This document shows positions 43,651-53,291 of a stretch of 64,000 nt of DNA, in pieces. The DNA is from Gammaproteobacteria bacterium (GTDB lineage Bacteria; Pseudomonadota; Gammaproteobacteria; Pseudomonadales; Pseudohongiellaceae): positions 186,001 through 250,000 of the forward strand of contig JAGYKB010000001.1 of assembly GCA_018401885.1 (NCBI GenBank), in the 5' to 3' direction. The notes under the pieces are model-generated. The model had not been told where the DNA came from. It saw only the letters and a program-made list of their open reading frames with translations, and made no database searches. Each line of letters starts with the position of its first letter. Position 1 is the first letter of the stretch. The translations under genes and the position numbers were made by a program.

Positions 43651-44824
43651 TGACCTCGATACCAACAGCTGCCAGTAATAATTTATCGCTGTCATCGACA
43701 TCATGTTTCAAGCATACGGAATAGTTGTTGAATTCTTGACGCTGCAACAGCTCCTTTCTCAAACTGTCGAACAAATAAGGTGTCAGCCCCTCCGCCGCCG
43801 CGTTTCGGAATGCGCCATCGAGAGAATGCAGAGTAAAGAGTCTCTCGATAATTTGCCAGCCAGACAGAGCCGTATCGAACTCATGCACCCGGCGCGAATC
43901 TGACGCGAAATTCGGACTGATTAAACCTAACGAAAAGCGTATTTTTCCTGCTTTAGCCCCAGTCTTAACGTGCGAGCTATACTCTTCAAGAGCCGTAAGT
44001 AACATAGCAGTAGCTGCGTTCTTGGCTTGCCTACTGTATCCGGCAATATGCGGTGTGGCGAGCCTAGCGGCTGAAATTACTTCAGTTGCCACTATAGGCT
44101 CATCCTGCCAGACATCCGAGCAGTAGCTAAAACCGTCATTTTTAGAGACAAACGCGGCTAGCGCCGCCTCATCGACTACACCACCCCGGCACGCATTAAT
44201 TAATAAAGCACCCGGGGGCAACAATCCAAGTTCCCGCGACCCAATAAGATGACGAGTAGCGTACTCGCCTCGCTCGTTATAAGGCACATGAATGCAGACA
44301 ACCTCACACCGCATGACTTCGTCTAATTGCACGAAACTTCGAGTTTTTTCTGTGTTCTCATAAGACGCAAGCGGCGGATCACAACATAGCGTTGTAAAGC
44401 CCGCGTTTATTAATCGTTTATTCAATAATCCGCCGACGCTGCCAAGGCCTACTATCCCGATTCTAACGCGCCGCTGAAACCCCGCATCTAGCACGCCTTT
44501 GCCTACACAATAGGCAAGCGCGGCAAAAACATAGTCCACAACTGCCGATGCGTTGGCACCTTTGCTATCGGCTACGACGATACCTCGAGAATTGAGGTAA
44601 TGCTCATCTAAATGGTTGCGGCCGCTAGTCGCTGTGCCCACAAATCGTACTGCAGTACCGTCGATAAGCGCTTTATCCACGCGTGTAATGGAGCGCACTA
44701 GCAGAGCGTCTGCATTCAATAATTTGTCATTAGTGATCTCACGACCCGGGAGTAGTACAAGATCAGCGCCTTCTAGGTTCAAGGCGTCGAGTCCTAGAAT
44801 ACCGCTATCGGCAACAATTCTCAT
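43622..44824 (-). CDS. pdxB: erythronate-4-phosphate dehydrogenase PdxB
   Basis: PdxB oxidises 4-phosphoerythronate in pyridoxal-5'-phosphate synthesis. The 400-residue D-2-hydroxyacid dehydrogenase-type product has the PdxB start ADALLVRSITRVDKALIDGT and VRFVGTATSGRNHLD, the Rossmann motif IGIVGLGSVGG, and the catalytic Arg (INACRGGVVDE), Glu (WQDEP) and His (ATPHIAGYS). It is slightly longer than E. coli PdxB (378). The stop of the exonuclease gene upstream overlaps its ATG (ATGA), so the two are translationally coupled. AlaA, its convergent neighbour, needs its end product PLP. Confidence 0.93.
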   Translation of the reverse strand: MRIVADSGILGLDALNLEGADLVLLPGREITNDKLLNADALLVRSITRVDKALIDGTAVRFVGTATSGRNHLDEHYLNSRGIVVADSKGANASAVVDYVFAALAYCVGKGVLDAGFQRRVRIGIVGLGSVGGLLNKRLINAGFTTLCCDPPLASYENTEKTRSFVQLDEVMRCEVVCIHVPYNERGEYATRHLIGSRELGLLPPGALLINACRGGVVDEAALAAFVSKNDGFSYCSDVWQDEPIVATEVISAARLATPHIAGYSRQAKNAATAMLLTALEEYSSHVKTGAKAGKIRFSLGLISPNFASDSRRVHEFDTALSGWQIIERLFTLHSLDGAFRNAAAEGLTPYLFDSLRKELLQRQEFNNYSVCLKHDVDDSDKLLLAAVGIEVIRSDSCRAL

Positions 44825-45771
44825 GACGAAACCTCAACCAACCTCACTAGCGCCTCAGACATCCTCGCAAGTTGCACTTTCGGCACGCGGGCTTCTTCGA
44901 GCAATTTCGAGAATTCATTCAGGTTGGGAGATACGAGAGCGAGATCCGCGATCGAGGCATTGGCGAATGCTTCACTGCTGTCCTCAGGTTCTTCTACAAT
45001 CGTTGCCAGAAGCTTACAACGTCGCGCCTGTGTTTCGAATAAACTTAGCTTGCTGGCCAACGCTTTTGCACCTCGCAGCGGCATCGCTGCTACTTCATCT
45101 AAATTCGAATAAATACCGTCCATTGTGCCGAATTCAGACAGCAGCGCCGCCGCTTTTACCGGCCCGACACCGGGAACACCGGCGATACAATCGACACTGT
45201 CGCCGACAAGACCGAGGTAGTCCGGAATACAAGTCGTGGGAATACCGAGCTCGCGCTCAATGTCAGTGCGCGAACGACGGCGATTCGACGAAAAATCCCA
45301 CAGGACATCGGCCTCTGCTCGAATGAGCTGCGCGAGATCTTTATCTCTGGAGACGATACAGACACCTCCCTGCGTATCAACGGCACCGGAGCCCCGTGAA
45401 CGTTTCGCGAGCGTACCAATAATATCGTCAGCCTCGTACCGCGTACTCGCGAAAACAGGCCATCCAAGCACATCAGCAGCCCGGGCGCAAAAATCTAACT
45501 GCCGGGCCAGATTTTCGTCGGGTAACTCACGATTAGATTTGTACTCCTCACTTAACGCGTGTCGGAAACCAGTAAATAACGCATTATCCATCGCGACTGC
45601 GCCTGAGAGCGGCCTTTCCCGGCGATACAGAGACATGAGGAATTGAGCAAATCCGACAAAGGCGCTTAGATCCTGACCCGCTTCATCGACGCTGTTATTA
45701 TAGGGCGAAAAATAGGCTTGAAATATATAGATCGACGCATCGAGCAAATAAACTGGCGCTGCGGCGGTCAC
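44821..45771 (-). CDS. xni: 5'-3' exonuclease / flap endonuclease-like protein (Xni family)
   Basis: This 316-residue protein is a stand-alone version of the 5'-nuclease domain of DNA polymerase I. Acidic metal ligands are visible in LLDASIYIF, AMDNAL, YEADDIIGTLA, SRDKDLAQL and GDSVDCIAGVPGVGPVKAAALL, the last being the helix-hairpin-helix/H3TH that grips DNA. Compared with E. coli Xni (251 aa) it is longer, and more ligands seem retained. It overlaps tusA upstream and pdxB downstream by four bases each (ATGA), so all three genes form a tight operon. Confidence 0.86.
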   Translation of the reverse strand: MTAAAPVYLLDASIYIFQAYFSPYNNSVDEAGQDLSAFVGFAQFLMSLYRRERPLSGAVAMDNALFTGFRHALSEEYKSNRELPDENLARQLDFCARAADVLGWPVFASTRYEADDIIGTLAKRSRGSGAVDTQGGVCIVSRDKDLAQLIRAEADVLWDFSSNRRRSRTDIERELGIPTTCIPDYLGLVGDSVDCIAGVPGVGPVKAAALLSEFGTMDGIYSNLDEVAAMPLRGAKALASKLSLFETQARRCKLLATIVEEPEDSSEAFANASIADLALVSPNLNEFSKLLEEARVPKVQLARMSEALVRLVEVSS

Positions 45772-46049
45772 TCCGAACCCTTTCTAAGCAGATAACAAAA
45801 TCGATCGCCATGTTGTTCGCAGGCGACGAGATCATGGTCCAAAAACGCGCAAAATTTTGGTACGTCTCGTGTTGTTGATGGATCCGTTGCAGTAAGCTCC
45901 AAGACCTCACCAACCGCCATCGATTTAAAATGCTTATGTAAAAGCATTATCGGCTCAGGGCAATAAAGGCCCGTTGCATCGACCCGAACATCCGGTGAGA
46001 TGTTTTCTTCGTTACGAACAGGAACTAGACTCGGAATACTTTGACTCAT
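45768..46049 (-). CDS. tusA: TusA/SirA family sulfurtransferase-like protein
   Basis: TusA carries persulfide sulfur from cysteine desulfurase to the Tus relay for tRNA thiolation and to other pathways. The 93-residue product has the family signature DATGLYCPEPIMLLHK, with the active cysteine in CPxP (Cys about 30), and the second half VLELTATDPSTTRDVPKFC. It is slightly longer than E. coli TusA (81) because of an N-terminal extension. It is the first gene of the tusA-xni-pdxB overlap group; ttcA, another tRNA-thiolation gene, lies just upstream. Confidence 0.9.
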   Translation of the reverse strand: MSQSIPSLVPVRNEENISPDVRVDATGLYCPEPIMLLHKHFKSMAVGEVLELTATDPSTTRDVPKFCAFLDHDLVACEQHGDRFCYLLRKGSE

Positions 46050-46109
46050 TTTCTTTTCACCACGTCTCTCTAATGCTTCGCCCTTTCAGCACATCTCTGC
46101 GATTGTTAT

Positions 46110-46358
46110 TTACGTAGCATTTGTCACGCTTAATTCTTCCAATGCCGCGCGAAAATCCTTTGGGTAGAGCTGGCATGTCCGCGTAAGTGGATCGAAGCTC
46201 AGAAACACGTCACCTCGATTGAGTTGTTCTTTTACTTGCGCCACTTTATCGCCAAGCTCGAGATCACACTCCCCGTAATCAGTGCCCTCGCGCGTTATAA
46301 ATTCTTCAATGATGGCATCTAATACTTCAACTGTAAGTTGGCTGTGTGGAATCTCCAT
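46110..46358 (-). CDS. yheU: YheU family protein (UPF0270)
   Basis: The 82-residue product fits the small YheU/UPF0270 family: MEIPHSQLTVEVLDAIIEEF and the highly conserved FITREGTDYGE (about residues 20-30), with the KVAQVKEQLNRGD helix. Function is unknown, although the family is widespread in gammaproteobacteria. It follows ttcA by 8 bases and precedes tusA by 60. Confidence 0.9.
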   Translation of the reverse strand: MEIPHSQLTVEVLDAIIEEFITREGTDYGECDLELGDKVAQVKEQLNRGDVFLSFDPLTRTCQLYPKDFRAALEELSVTNAT

Positions 46359-46366
46359 GCGTACGC

Positions 46367-47224
46367 TTAAACCAACTCAAGAAGAGAGAGCTTTGCCTCA
46401 TCAGCAACGCTCGCTCGCAGACTATTGAACGGGAAGAGCGATGGATCAGCAAGTTGAGAAGGCTGCACATTACAGATACTTCTAAAAATAGTTTCAACTC
46501 TACCCGGCTGCTCTTTATCCCATCCCCGCAGCATGGCCTTGATATTTTGTCGCTGCATGTTTTCCTGCGAACCACACAGATTACAAGGAATAATTGGAAA
46601 ATCCATAAGCTCAGCGTAGCGCTCAATTTCACGTTCTTTGCAGTACGCGAGTGGACGGATTACAACGTTGCGCTTGTCATCGGAGAGCAACTTAGGAGGC
46701 ATAGCTTTGAGCTTGCCTCCGTAAAACATATTCAAAAAAAGTGTCTCAACTATGTCGTCGCGGTGATGCCCTAGTGCGATTTTTGTCGCGCCTAATTCGA
46801 CCGCTTTGTTGTAGAGTATTCCCCGCCTCAGTCGAGAACATAGCCCGCAAAAGGTTTTACCCTCCTCTACTTTATCCATCACTATCGAATAGGTGTCTTG
46901 CTCAATGATTGAATAATCGACGCCAAGTGATGAGAGGTACTGTGGGAGAACATATTCCGGAAAACCTGGCTGCTTTTGATCAAGATTTATCGCGTGCAGA
47001 GAAAAATTTATTGGCGCGCTTTTCTGAAGACTCATGAGAATGTCTAACATGACATACGAGTCTTTACCGCCAGAAAGGCAGACCATGACCTTGTCGCCCT
47101 CTTCGATCATCGTATAGTCGGCAATTGCCTTACCCACTTCTCGGCGCAAATTTTTGCGGCAACGGTTAAGTTTTAGGGCCTGGTCGATCTCACTCTTAGT
47201 CTTTATACTTTTTATGGCAGTCAT
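46367..47224 (-). CDS. ttcA: tRNA 2-thiocytidine(32) synthetase TtcA
   Basis: TtcA thiolates cytidine 32 of certain tRNAs using a [4Fe-4S] cluster. The 285-residue product has the PP-loop [15 protein letters not shown] (about residues 48-62), and the cluster cysteines in the pairs CGLC (about 120) and CNLC (about 211), with [19 protein letters not shown] in between. E. coli TtcA is 311 aa. It is the first gene of a run ttcA-yheU-tusA-xni-pdxB in which two members deal with sulfur transfer. Confidence 0.95.
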   Translation of the reverse strand: MTAIKSIKTKSEIDQALKLNRCRKNLRREVGKAIADYTMIEEGDKVMVCLSGGKDSYVMLDILMSLQKSAPINFSLHAINLDQKQPGFPEYVLPQYLSSLGVDYSIIEQDTYSIVMDKVEEGKTFCGLCSRLRRGILYNKAVELGATKIALGHHRDDIVETLFLNMFYGGKLKAMPPKLLSDDKRNVVIRPLAYCKEREIERYAELMDFPIIPCNLCGSQENMQRQNIKAMLRGWDKEQPGRVETIFRSICNVQPSQLADPSLFPFNSLRASVADEAKLSLLELV

Positions 47225-47337
47225 CTTTGTACCGTTAAGCCCCCACTCAATAGTAGAGCTTGATTGTTAAACCCGCATTAAAAGCCGGTAGCTGGAAACC
47301 ATTTATAGGGTTCTAGCATCTTTCTACCAACTGCTTT

Positions 47338-49482
47338 TTACTGACTATAATACGACAGTTTGGCCTCAGCCATCTCACGCAGTTTAGCAGTCGGAGCAAG
47401 CATCGGGCCAAGATGCGCGTAACTGTCGGCTAGCTCACAAAACTCCGCTAAGCCTAACTGATCAATGAATCGTAATGCACCGCCTCTAAATTTAGGGAAC
47501 CCAAGCCCGAGCACTAGCCCCATATCAGCCTCTATGGCAGTCTCTACAATGCCATCTTCCAAGCAACGCACTGTCTCTAAACAAAGCGCGAGCATCATTC
47601 TGTCGCGAATTTCGTTATCGCTAAAATTGCGACGCTTAGCGCTAACGCCCGCAATAAGCGCATCAATTTCCGGGTTTGGCTGCTTCTTTATTCTGCCGTT
47701 CTCGTCAACTACGTACTCATAAAAGCCACGACCGGATTTCTGACCTAAATCACCCTGTGAATACAATTTATCGATGGCGCTTTCGAAGCCCAACTTCATG
47801 CGCGCGAAGCCAGCTGCCATTACTGCTTGCGCGTGCACAGCAGTGTCTATGCCAACAACATCAAGCAAATAAGCAGGACCCATCGGCCAACCAAACTCCT
47901 CCATAACACGATCAATCTGCCTAAAATCCGCTCCTTCGTATACTAATGTTGAGAACGCGCCGAAATAGGGAAAGAGGATACGGTTCACAAGAAATCCCGG
48001 ACAGTTGTTAACAACAATAGGCGTTTTCCCCAAGGCTTTTGCATAAGCGACCGTCGATGCAATTGTCTCCTTGCTAGTCTTTTGGCCACGGATGACTTCG
48101 ACCAGAGGCATTAGGGGCACCGGATTGAAGAAATGCATCCCGCAAAAGCGCTCAGGCTTATTTAGCGCAGTCGCCAGAGAATCAACAGAAATCGTTGATG
48201 TATTTGTGGCAATGATCGTATCGTCAGCCACTATGCTTTCTAGTTCGGCGAGCACCGATTTTTTGACACTCTCGTTCTCGACGACCGCCTCGACCACCAA
48301 CTCGGCACCAGCGAGATCCTCGTAGGCGAGGCTAGGCGTGATCGAACCGATAATCTTATCCGCCGATTCAGTCGTCATCTTCCCCCGCTTCACTTGTTTG
48401 GCAACAAGTGTTTGCGCTTCATTTATGCCTAAATCCAGACCAGCCTGCGCGATGTCTTTCATGACAATCGGTGTACCACGTAATGCGGATTGATAAGCGA
48501 TGCCGCCTCCCATAATGCCAGCGCCCAGCACAGCTGCCCTGCTGATTACCGGCACTCCTTTTGAGAGTGCGCGTGATTTAGACGCGAGGAATTGGTCATT
48601 CAGAAACATTTGGACGAGATTCGCGGCGGTATTAGTTCCTGCAAGTTGAATAAATCCCTTATGCTCTTCAGCTAGCGCGCCAGCGCGACTTTCCAGAACC
48701 CCTTTCTCCATAACCTCCACCGCGGTCAGTGGGGCCGGATAGTGGGGTCCTGACGCTTTTACAACCGGCGGCTTGGCTACCGTAAAGAGTGCGGCAAGCG
48801 TCTCTGGCATCTCTAGCACAGGCGAGGTTTTGATAACGCGTTGGGCTGTATAATCCAAACTTCCGTTCAGACAATCTTCAATAATTCGTTCGGCCGCTGC
48901 GATAAGATCATCATTTGCAACGATGGCATCAAGCGCCTTTTCTGCTAGTGCTATTTTTGACGGTATATGTGAACCTTGACTGATCCAGGCTATCGCTTTC
49001 TCTGATCCGATTAACCGAGGCAAACGGACCGTGCCTCCAAAGCCTGGCAAGATGCCTAATTTTACTTCAGGAAACCCGACTACCGCAGACTCTAGCGCCA
49101 CTCGGTAATCTGCCGATAGTGCCAGCTCGAAGCCTCCACCGAGGGCGACGCCGTTAATCGCCGCGACAGTTGGAAGCGGGAGGTCTTCGATCGCATTAAA
49201 CACTTCGTTAGCGCGACCGATCCAGTCTCGTATCGCTTCAGAGCCAGTCGCAAACAAGCCGGTAAACTCAGTAATATCTGCCCCGACAATGAATGTCGAT
49301 TTTGCACTCGAGAAAATAACCCCTCGGGCATCGCTTTTACCGATAACAGCAGTCGCTTCACCAAGCTCCTTCATCGTCAGTCGGTCAAATTTGTTGACGG
49401 ACGAACCCTCAAGATCGAAGATTAACTGAGCAATGCCTGAAGGCAGCAATGAGACTTTGATAGCTTGTCCGGAAAATAGCAT
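47338..49482 (-). CDS. fadB: fatty acid oxidation complex subunit alpha FadB
   Basis: FadB is the beta-oxidation multienzyme with enoyl-CoA hydratase, isomerase and 3-hydroxyacyl-CoA dehydrogenase activities. The 714-residue product has the hydratase part (FEVxNKFDRLT-like VNKFDRLTMKEL, IVGADITEF, GFPEVKLGILPGFGGTVRLPRL, about residues 110-145). It then has the NAD-binding motif VLGAGIMGGGIAY (about 320) and dehydrogenase landmarks NTSTISVDSLA and MHFFNPVPLMPLVEVIRG. No fadA thiolase gene adjoins it, which is unusual. It is separated from ttcA by 113 bases. Confidence 0.92.
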   Translation of the reverse strand: MLFSGQAIKVSLLPSGIAQLIFDLEGSSVNKFDRLTMKELGEATAVIGKSDARGVIFSSAKSTFIVGADITEFTGLFATGSEAIRDWIGRANEVFNAIEDLPLPTVAAINGVALGGGFELALSADYRVALESAVVGFPEVKLGILPGFGGTVRLPRLIGSEKAIAWISQGSHIPSKIALAEKALDAIVANDDLIAAAERIIEDCLNGSLDYTAQRVIKTSPVLEMPETLAALFTVAKPPVVKASGPHYPAPLTAVEVMEKGVLESRAGALAEEHKGFIQLAGTNTAANLVQMFLNDQFLASKSRALSKGVPVISRAAVLGAGIMGGGIAYQSALRGTPIVMKDIAQAGLDLGINEAQTLVAKQVKRGKMTTESADKIIGSITPSLAYEDLAGAELVVEAVVENESVKKSVLAELESIVADDTIIATNTSTISVDSLATALNKPERFCGMHFFNPVPLMPLVEVIRGQKTSKETIASTVAYAKALGKTPIVVNNCPGFLVNRILFPYFGAFSTLVYEGADFRQIDRVMEEFGWPMGPAYLLDVVGIDTAVHAQAVMAAGFARMKLGFESAIDKLYSQGDLGQKSGRGFYEYVVDENGRIKKQPNPEIDALIAGVSAKRRNFSDNEIRDRMMLALCLETVRCLEDGIVETAIEADMGLVLGLGFPKFRGGALRFIDQLGLAEFCELADSYAHLGPMLAPTAKLREMAEAKLSYYSQ

Positions 49483-49687
49483 TAGGAGATCTCTGGAGTG
49501 ATAATTAATTCATTAGGACGAGTTAACGTGCGTGTGCTGCACAGTATAGCGATGAGCACTCAATAGTTGAAGTAAGAGGTAGTCACCATCTTCAAGCGTG
49601 CAATATCAAATCCCAGTGGGACTACTCTATAAAAGCACCCATAGAGACTCATAAATAGTAAGACTATAGATAGGAAGTGAAGAAAAA

Positions 49688-50758
49688 TTGGAACACAAAG
49701 CCAATCAACTCGCGCCGAGGATCAAACGAAAGACATTACAGATGCGGTCGTTGTGTTTTCTGTGCGCGCTGCTAATTTGCGTAAACGCGAAGGGCGACCA
49801 GAGCGCCGTAGTCTCTGTCTACCATCATGTATCAAATTCGACCCCGCCATCAACCTCGCTTTCACCCGAGGCCTTTAGAGCGCACCTGTCTTTCCTGGCC
49901 GAAAACGATTTCACTGTCTTGCCTGTTACAGAAATCATCAGCGAATTAAATCGAGGAGGTGAACTGCCCAGCAAGTCGGTTGCTATTACGTTTGATGATG
50001 GTTACGAGTCTATCTATTCGACGGCATTCCCCCTGTTGCGAGAATTCGGCTTCCCATTTAGTGTTTTCGTCAGCACGGGGCCGATCGATAGACAGCAGGC
50101 AGGGTACATGACGTGGGAGCAGTTATCGATGCTTCGTGACGCTGGCGTTATCATTGGCAATCACGGCACAGAACATCGATCGATGCTTGGGCAGTCGCGC
50201 GATCAGGCTCGCGCGGACATTCTCGACGCGCAATCTCGCATAACGGCGGAGCTTGGTCCGCAGCCGCACTTATTCGCATACCCTTATGGCGAATATAGCA
50301 ATGAGAGTAAAGAAATTATCGCGGAGCTTGGGTTTATTGGCTTTGCGCAAACCTCGGGCGCTATTGGCCCCACGACGGATCAAACCGCACTCCCACGATT
50401 TCCTCTCGCTGGGCTTTACGCCGGCCTCGAGGGCGCGGCATTGAAATACTCGACACTCGCGTTTGATGCGGAAATGACCGTACCGGAATCAGCAGAGACA
50501 AGACTCTCAGCGCCCACAGCGACAATTCGATTCGGAGCCGGCGCTTACTCGCGCGCAAGGCTAAGCTGTTTCGACGAGGGAGAACCGATGACAATCGCTT
50601 GGGAAAATACTGATGAAGGCAGTGAGCAAGCGGTTATCACAACAACGCATCGGGAGAGAGGGCGACGCTGGAATTATGTGTGCACAGCGCCTCATAGAGA
50701 TCAGGATCGTTATTTCTGGTTCTCACAGCCTTGGTTCGATAGCAGCAAATCACTGTGA
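49688..50758 (+). CDS. polysaccharide deacetylase family protein, secreted
   Basis: The 356-residue product has a signal peptide (MRSLCFLCALLICVNAKG, about residues 19-36) and a NodB homology domain: SVYHHVS, VAITFDDGYESIY (Asp-Asp metal motif), GNHGTEHRSMLG (metal histidines) and LFAYPYGEYSNE. It removes N-acetyl or related groups from a polysaccharide or peptidoglycan; the target is unknown. After the deacetylase domain (to about 250) there is a C-terminal Ig-like tail with a Cys pair (SCFDEG...YVCTAP). The frame starts at TTG 49688; ATG 49742, right at the signal peptide, is equally possible. Confidence 0.82.
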   Translation: MEHKANQLAPRIKRKTLQMRSLCFLCALLICVNAKGDQSAVVSVYHHVSNSTPPSTSLSPEAFRAHLSFLAENDFTVLPVTEIISELNRGGELPSKSVAITFDDGYESIYSTAFPLLREFGFPFSVFVSTGPIDRQQAGYMTWEQLSMLRDAGVIIGNHGTEHRSMLGQSRDQARADILDAQSRITAELGPQPHLFAYPYGEYSNESKEIIAELGFIGFAQTSGAIGPTTDQTALPRFPLAGLYAGLEGAALKYSTLAFDAEMTVPESAETRLSAPTATIRFGAGAYSRARLSCFDEGEPMTIAWENTDEGSEQAVITTTHRERGRRWNYVCTAPHRDQDRYFWFSQPWFDSSKSL

Positions 50759-50770
50759 CCACTCGAGCGG

Positions 50771-51694
50771 CTAACCATCATCCCTAAGGCGCAAATCATT
50801 TTGTTGGATAATCGTTTGAACCTCGTCGATATAGTTATCACCGCGTTGTGAGTAACTTCCGAGACCGTACGCTAACTGGATGGGGTCGAGAACTTTTTCC
50901 TGCTCGCGCATAGTCTCTCGCATGCGCCTAAAATGCGAATAACTGGGGTGTGTATTAATATTTCTGAAATAAGCCGATACTGCCGCGGCTATAGTATTGA
51001 ATTTTCTAACCTCATGGCTCGCCTTATTATCTCGGGCCAGAGGGACGAAACCGCAGCCCTCTTCATAACACCACTGACCAAAAAGATTATTACCGTCTAC
51101 CGCAAACCTTGACGTACCCCAAGCCGACTCGTTTGCAGCTTGCGCCAGAACCAGAGAAACTGGAATTGCATCAACCCGACGCAAAAGCTGAGCAACAAGA
51201 GCCATGTCTCCGCGCTGCGCTGCGTCAGAATTGAAGTCGATTCGATAATCCAAGGCAAGTTTCGCAAGATTAAGTCGTTCAGAAGGGCTCAATCTGTGGC
51301 CATTGGCCAAAATTTGCGAAAACATCATCAGCGATTCTCGACGCTGAAGTAGACGCTTATTCTCCGCGTTGACGTAAGCTTCAAGAAAGTCAAAGAATTG
51401 CTGCTTGCGCGCATCGACATCGGTAACTAGCGTGAAATCTGGCAATACCGAAAGCGCGGGTGTGAGGGTATTACTGCTGGAGGGTGCGAGTGAACGCTCC
51501 GTACCCCCATATCGAGAGAGCATGGGCAGCACTGCAGCAGCACAGGTTATCGCCAAAAGAACGATAGCGAGGTACCGGCTGGGAATGCTTCGTCCGGAAA
51601 CGGTAGTTTCATTCGTGTCTAAGTTAGAGTCCATAGACGCGAGTTTACTCGACTTATGCTCCACCATGAAGTCTGGACATAGCGGTTGAAACAT
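50771..51694 (-). CDS. Bax-like glucosaminidase domain protein
   Basis: The 307-residue product is a membrane-anchored protein with one helix at about residues 41-60 and a C-terminal glucosaminidase (mannosyl-glycoprotein endo-beta-N-acetylglucosaminidase-like) domain. Seen are SLVLAQAANESAWGTSRFAVDGNNLFGQWCY (the catalytic Glu lies in NESAWG; cited by parts) and YSQRGDNYIDEVQTII. The fold is that of E. coli Bax and of FlgJ-type enzymes, probably cutting peptidoglycan. It converges with the polysaccharide deacetylase gene (12 bases apart). In-frame ATGs at 51667 and 51634 are possible starts. Confidence 0.85.
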   Translation of the reverse strand: MFQPLCPDFMVEHKSSKLASMDSNLDTNETTVSGRSIPSRYLAIVLLAITCAAAVLPMLSRYGGTERSLAPSSSNTLTPALSVLPDFTLVTDVDARKQQFFDFLEAYVNAENKRLLQRRESLMMFSQILANGHRLSPSERLNLAKLALDYRIDFNSDAAQRGDMALVAQLLRRVDAIPVSLVLAQAANESAWGTSRFAVDGNNLFGQWCYEEGCGFVPLARDNKASHEVRKFNTIAAAVSAYFRNINTHPSYSHFRRMRETMREQEKVLDPIQLAYGLGSYSQRGDNYIDEVQTIIQQNDLRLRDDG

Positions 51695-51799
51695 GACCTA
51701 GATGCGCTCAACCGTTGTCAGTAATGTGCTACCTATACTAATTGCGGGACAACAACTTACAAGACTTATCTTACCAACCTTATAAGGGTATCTGGAGAG

Positions 51800-52162
51800 T
51801 TAAGCGCCTTTCGAACCACCTAGGCAGGCCGGTGATTCGGCTATTTCACCTTCTTTTTGAGCCCACTCCTCAGCGGTAAACAAGTGTAGCGAAAGCGCAT
51901 GCACAGGGCCTTCTAGGTAGCTTCTCAGCAGTTTGTAGACAAGCTGGTGTCGCTGAACAGCGCGCAGCTCAGCGAAAGCTGAAGCGACTAAAATCAGCTT
52001 AAAATGTGAATCGGTCGCAGGGCCACCATGGTTATTGCTCTCGTTCTCAAATCGCAGATAGCTCGGATTTAACGCTGCCTCCAGGTCTTGCTGCATTGCC
52101 GCCGCGACGGGGCCAGCATGACTAGCGGTAAGGGACAAATCTGATACAAAATTCTCTGTCAT
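51800..52162 (-). CDS. bolA: BolA family protein
   Basis: BolA proteins bind glutaredoxin-held Fe-S clusters and also act as morphology and stress regulators. The 120-residue product has the class II KH-like core with the FENESNNHGGPATDSHFKLILVASAF stretch (about residues 38-63; conserved N-N-H motif) and RHQLVYKLL with the helix-turn-helix-like segment. There is a short C-terminal extension (GEIAESPACLGGSKGA) with a cysteine. It is divergent from the ylqF-type gene; a 180-base gap lies between. Confidence 0.9.
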   Translation of the reverse strand: MTENFVSDLSLTASHAGPVAAAMQQDLEAALNPSYLRFENESNNHGGPATDSHFKLILVASAFAELRAVQRHQLVYKLLRSYLEGPVHALSLHLFTAEEWAQKEGEIAESPACLGGSKGA

Positions 52163-52340
52163 GGACCCATCCTCTTAAGGGTTTGCGCAGACTATACACG
52201 TGGTAGCGACACGAGAAGCCGCAAAGTCGTCGGGTTGTTCTTTAACCATAGGAATGCCAACTTCGCGGTGGAGTTTACCGTAATCGGTCGCTACACTGCA
52301 CGGCTCGAAGCGCATTATAACTTGAATGGAAAAAAGCACG

Positions 52341-53201
52341 ATGGCACTGAACTGGTACCCTGGCCATATGCACAAGGCGAGCAAGGAGGTTGTTAAAACC
52401 CTGCTTAAAACCCAAGCAGTTATTGAAGTCTTGGACGCGCGAACCCCGCAGGCAAGCTCCAATCCGCATTTCGCCGCTCTGTGTGCAAATCATCCTCGGA
52501 TTCGAATCCTCAACAAAGCGGATCTAGCTGAGCCTCACGTGACCGAGCAGTGGGCAAAATATTTTAATGCCCAACCAAAATCGATATGCCTTGTGAACGG
52601 TCACGAGTCACAGCTTGATGCTGAGCAAATCATTCAAGCCGCGCGCAAACTTTTCCTTGCTAATGACCTCAAAATTGGCGAGCGCCAGCAGCTTCTCATC
52701 GGCGGCATCCCGAATGTCGGTAAATCGACCTTGCTGAATATTTTTTGTGCCCGCAAGCTAGCAAAGACAGGCAATGAGCCCGCCGTAACTCAAGTCCAGC
52801 AGCGAGTGAGGCTCGACGATCATTGGCATTTGATCGACACGCCAGGCCTCATGTGGCCTAAACTCGAAGATCAGGAAAGCGCCTATCGCCTCGCAGCAAC
52901 AGGTACTATCCGAAGAACAGCGGTTGAGGCCGAGGACATAGCATGGTTTTTGGCACAGGAATTACTTAAGCACTATCGGGATCGCTTAGTGTCTCGGTAC
53001 GACCTCCCCGAGGATGCGGAAGATGCGGAATCAGTGATGACTGCGGTGGCAAAGGCGCGCGCTTGCATTAAAGTCGGTCATCGAGTTGATTGGCATAAAG
53101 CGTCAGAGTCACTACTCAATGAATTCAGATCCGGTAAGCTTGGGAGATTCAGTCTTGAACGCCCCCCTTTAGCCAGACCAGACAATGCGAATCCGATGTG
53201 A
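52341..53201 (+). CDS. ylqF: circularly permuted ribosome biogenesis GTPase (YlqF/RbgA type)
   Basis: This 286-residue GTPase family helps 50S subunit assembly. The G motifs are in permuted order: G4 NKAD (about residue 58), G1 GIPNVGKST (about 124), G2 T in PAVTQVQQ, and G3 DTPG (about 165). The start NWYPGHMHKASKEV is the family hallmark. The ATG at 52341 is favoured over 52326 because of this start and a GGAA upstream. It lies 90 bases before the M16C peptidase gene on the same strand. Confidence 0.93.
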   Translation: MALNWYPGHMHKASKEVVKTLLKTQAVIEVLDARTPQASSNPHFAALCANHPRIRILNKADLAEPHVTEQWAKYFNAQPKSICLVNGHESQLDAEQIIQAARKLFLANDLKIGERQQLLIGGIPNVGKSTLLNIFCARKLAKTGNEPAVTQVQQRVRLDDHWHLIDTPGLMWPKLEDQESAYRLAATGTIRRTAVEAEDIAWFLAQELLKHYRDRLVSRYDLPEDAEDAESVMTAVAKARACIKVGHRVDWHKASESLLNEFRSGKLGRFSLERPPLARPDNANPM

Positions 53202-53291
53202 TACTACCGCCGTAGAAACAGAAGATAGGGTGAATCGATACATCACACAGTAATCAATGCGCAGTTGCGCAACCGACCACAGCGAGATTTT

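Noticed and set aside
44616-45326. 236-codon plus-strand frame opposite pdxB and xni
   Set aside because: Crosses two conserved minus-strand genes joined by an ATGA overlap; shadow.
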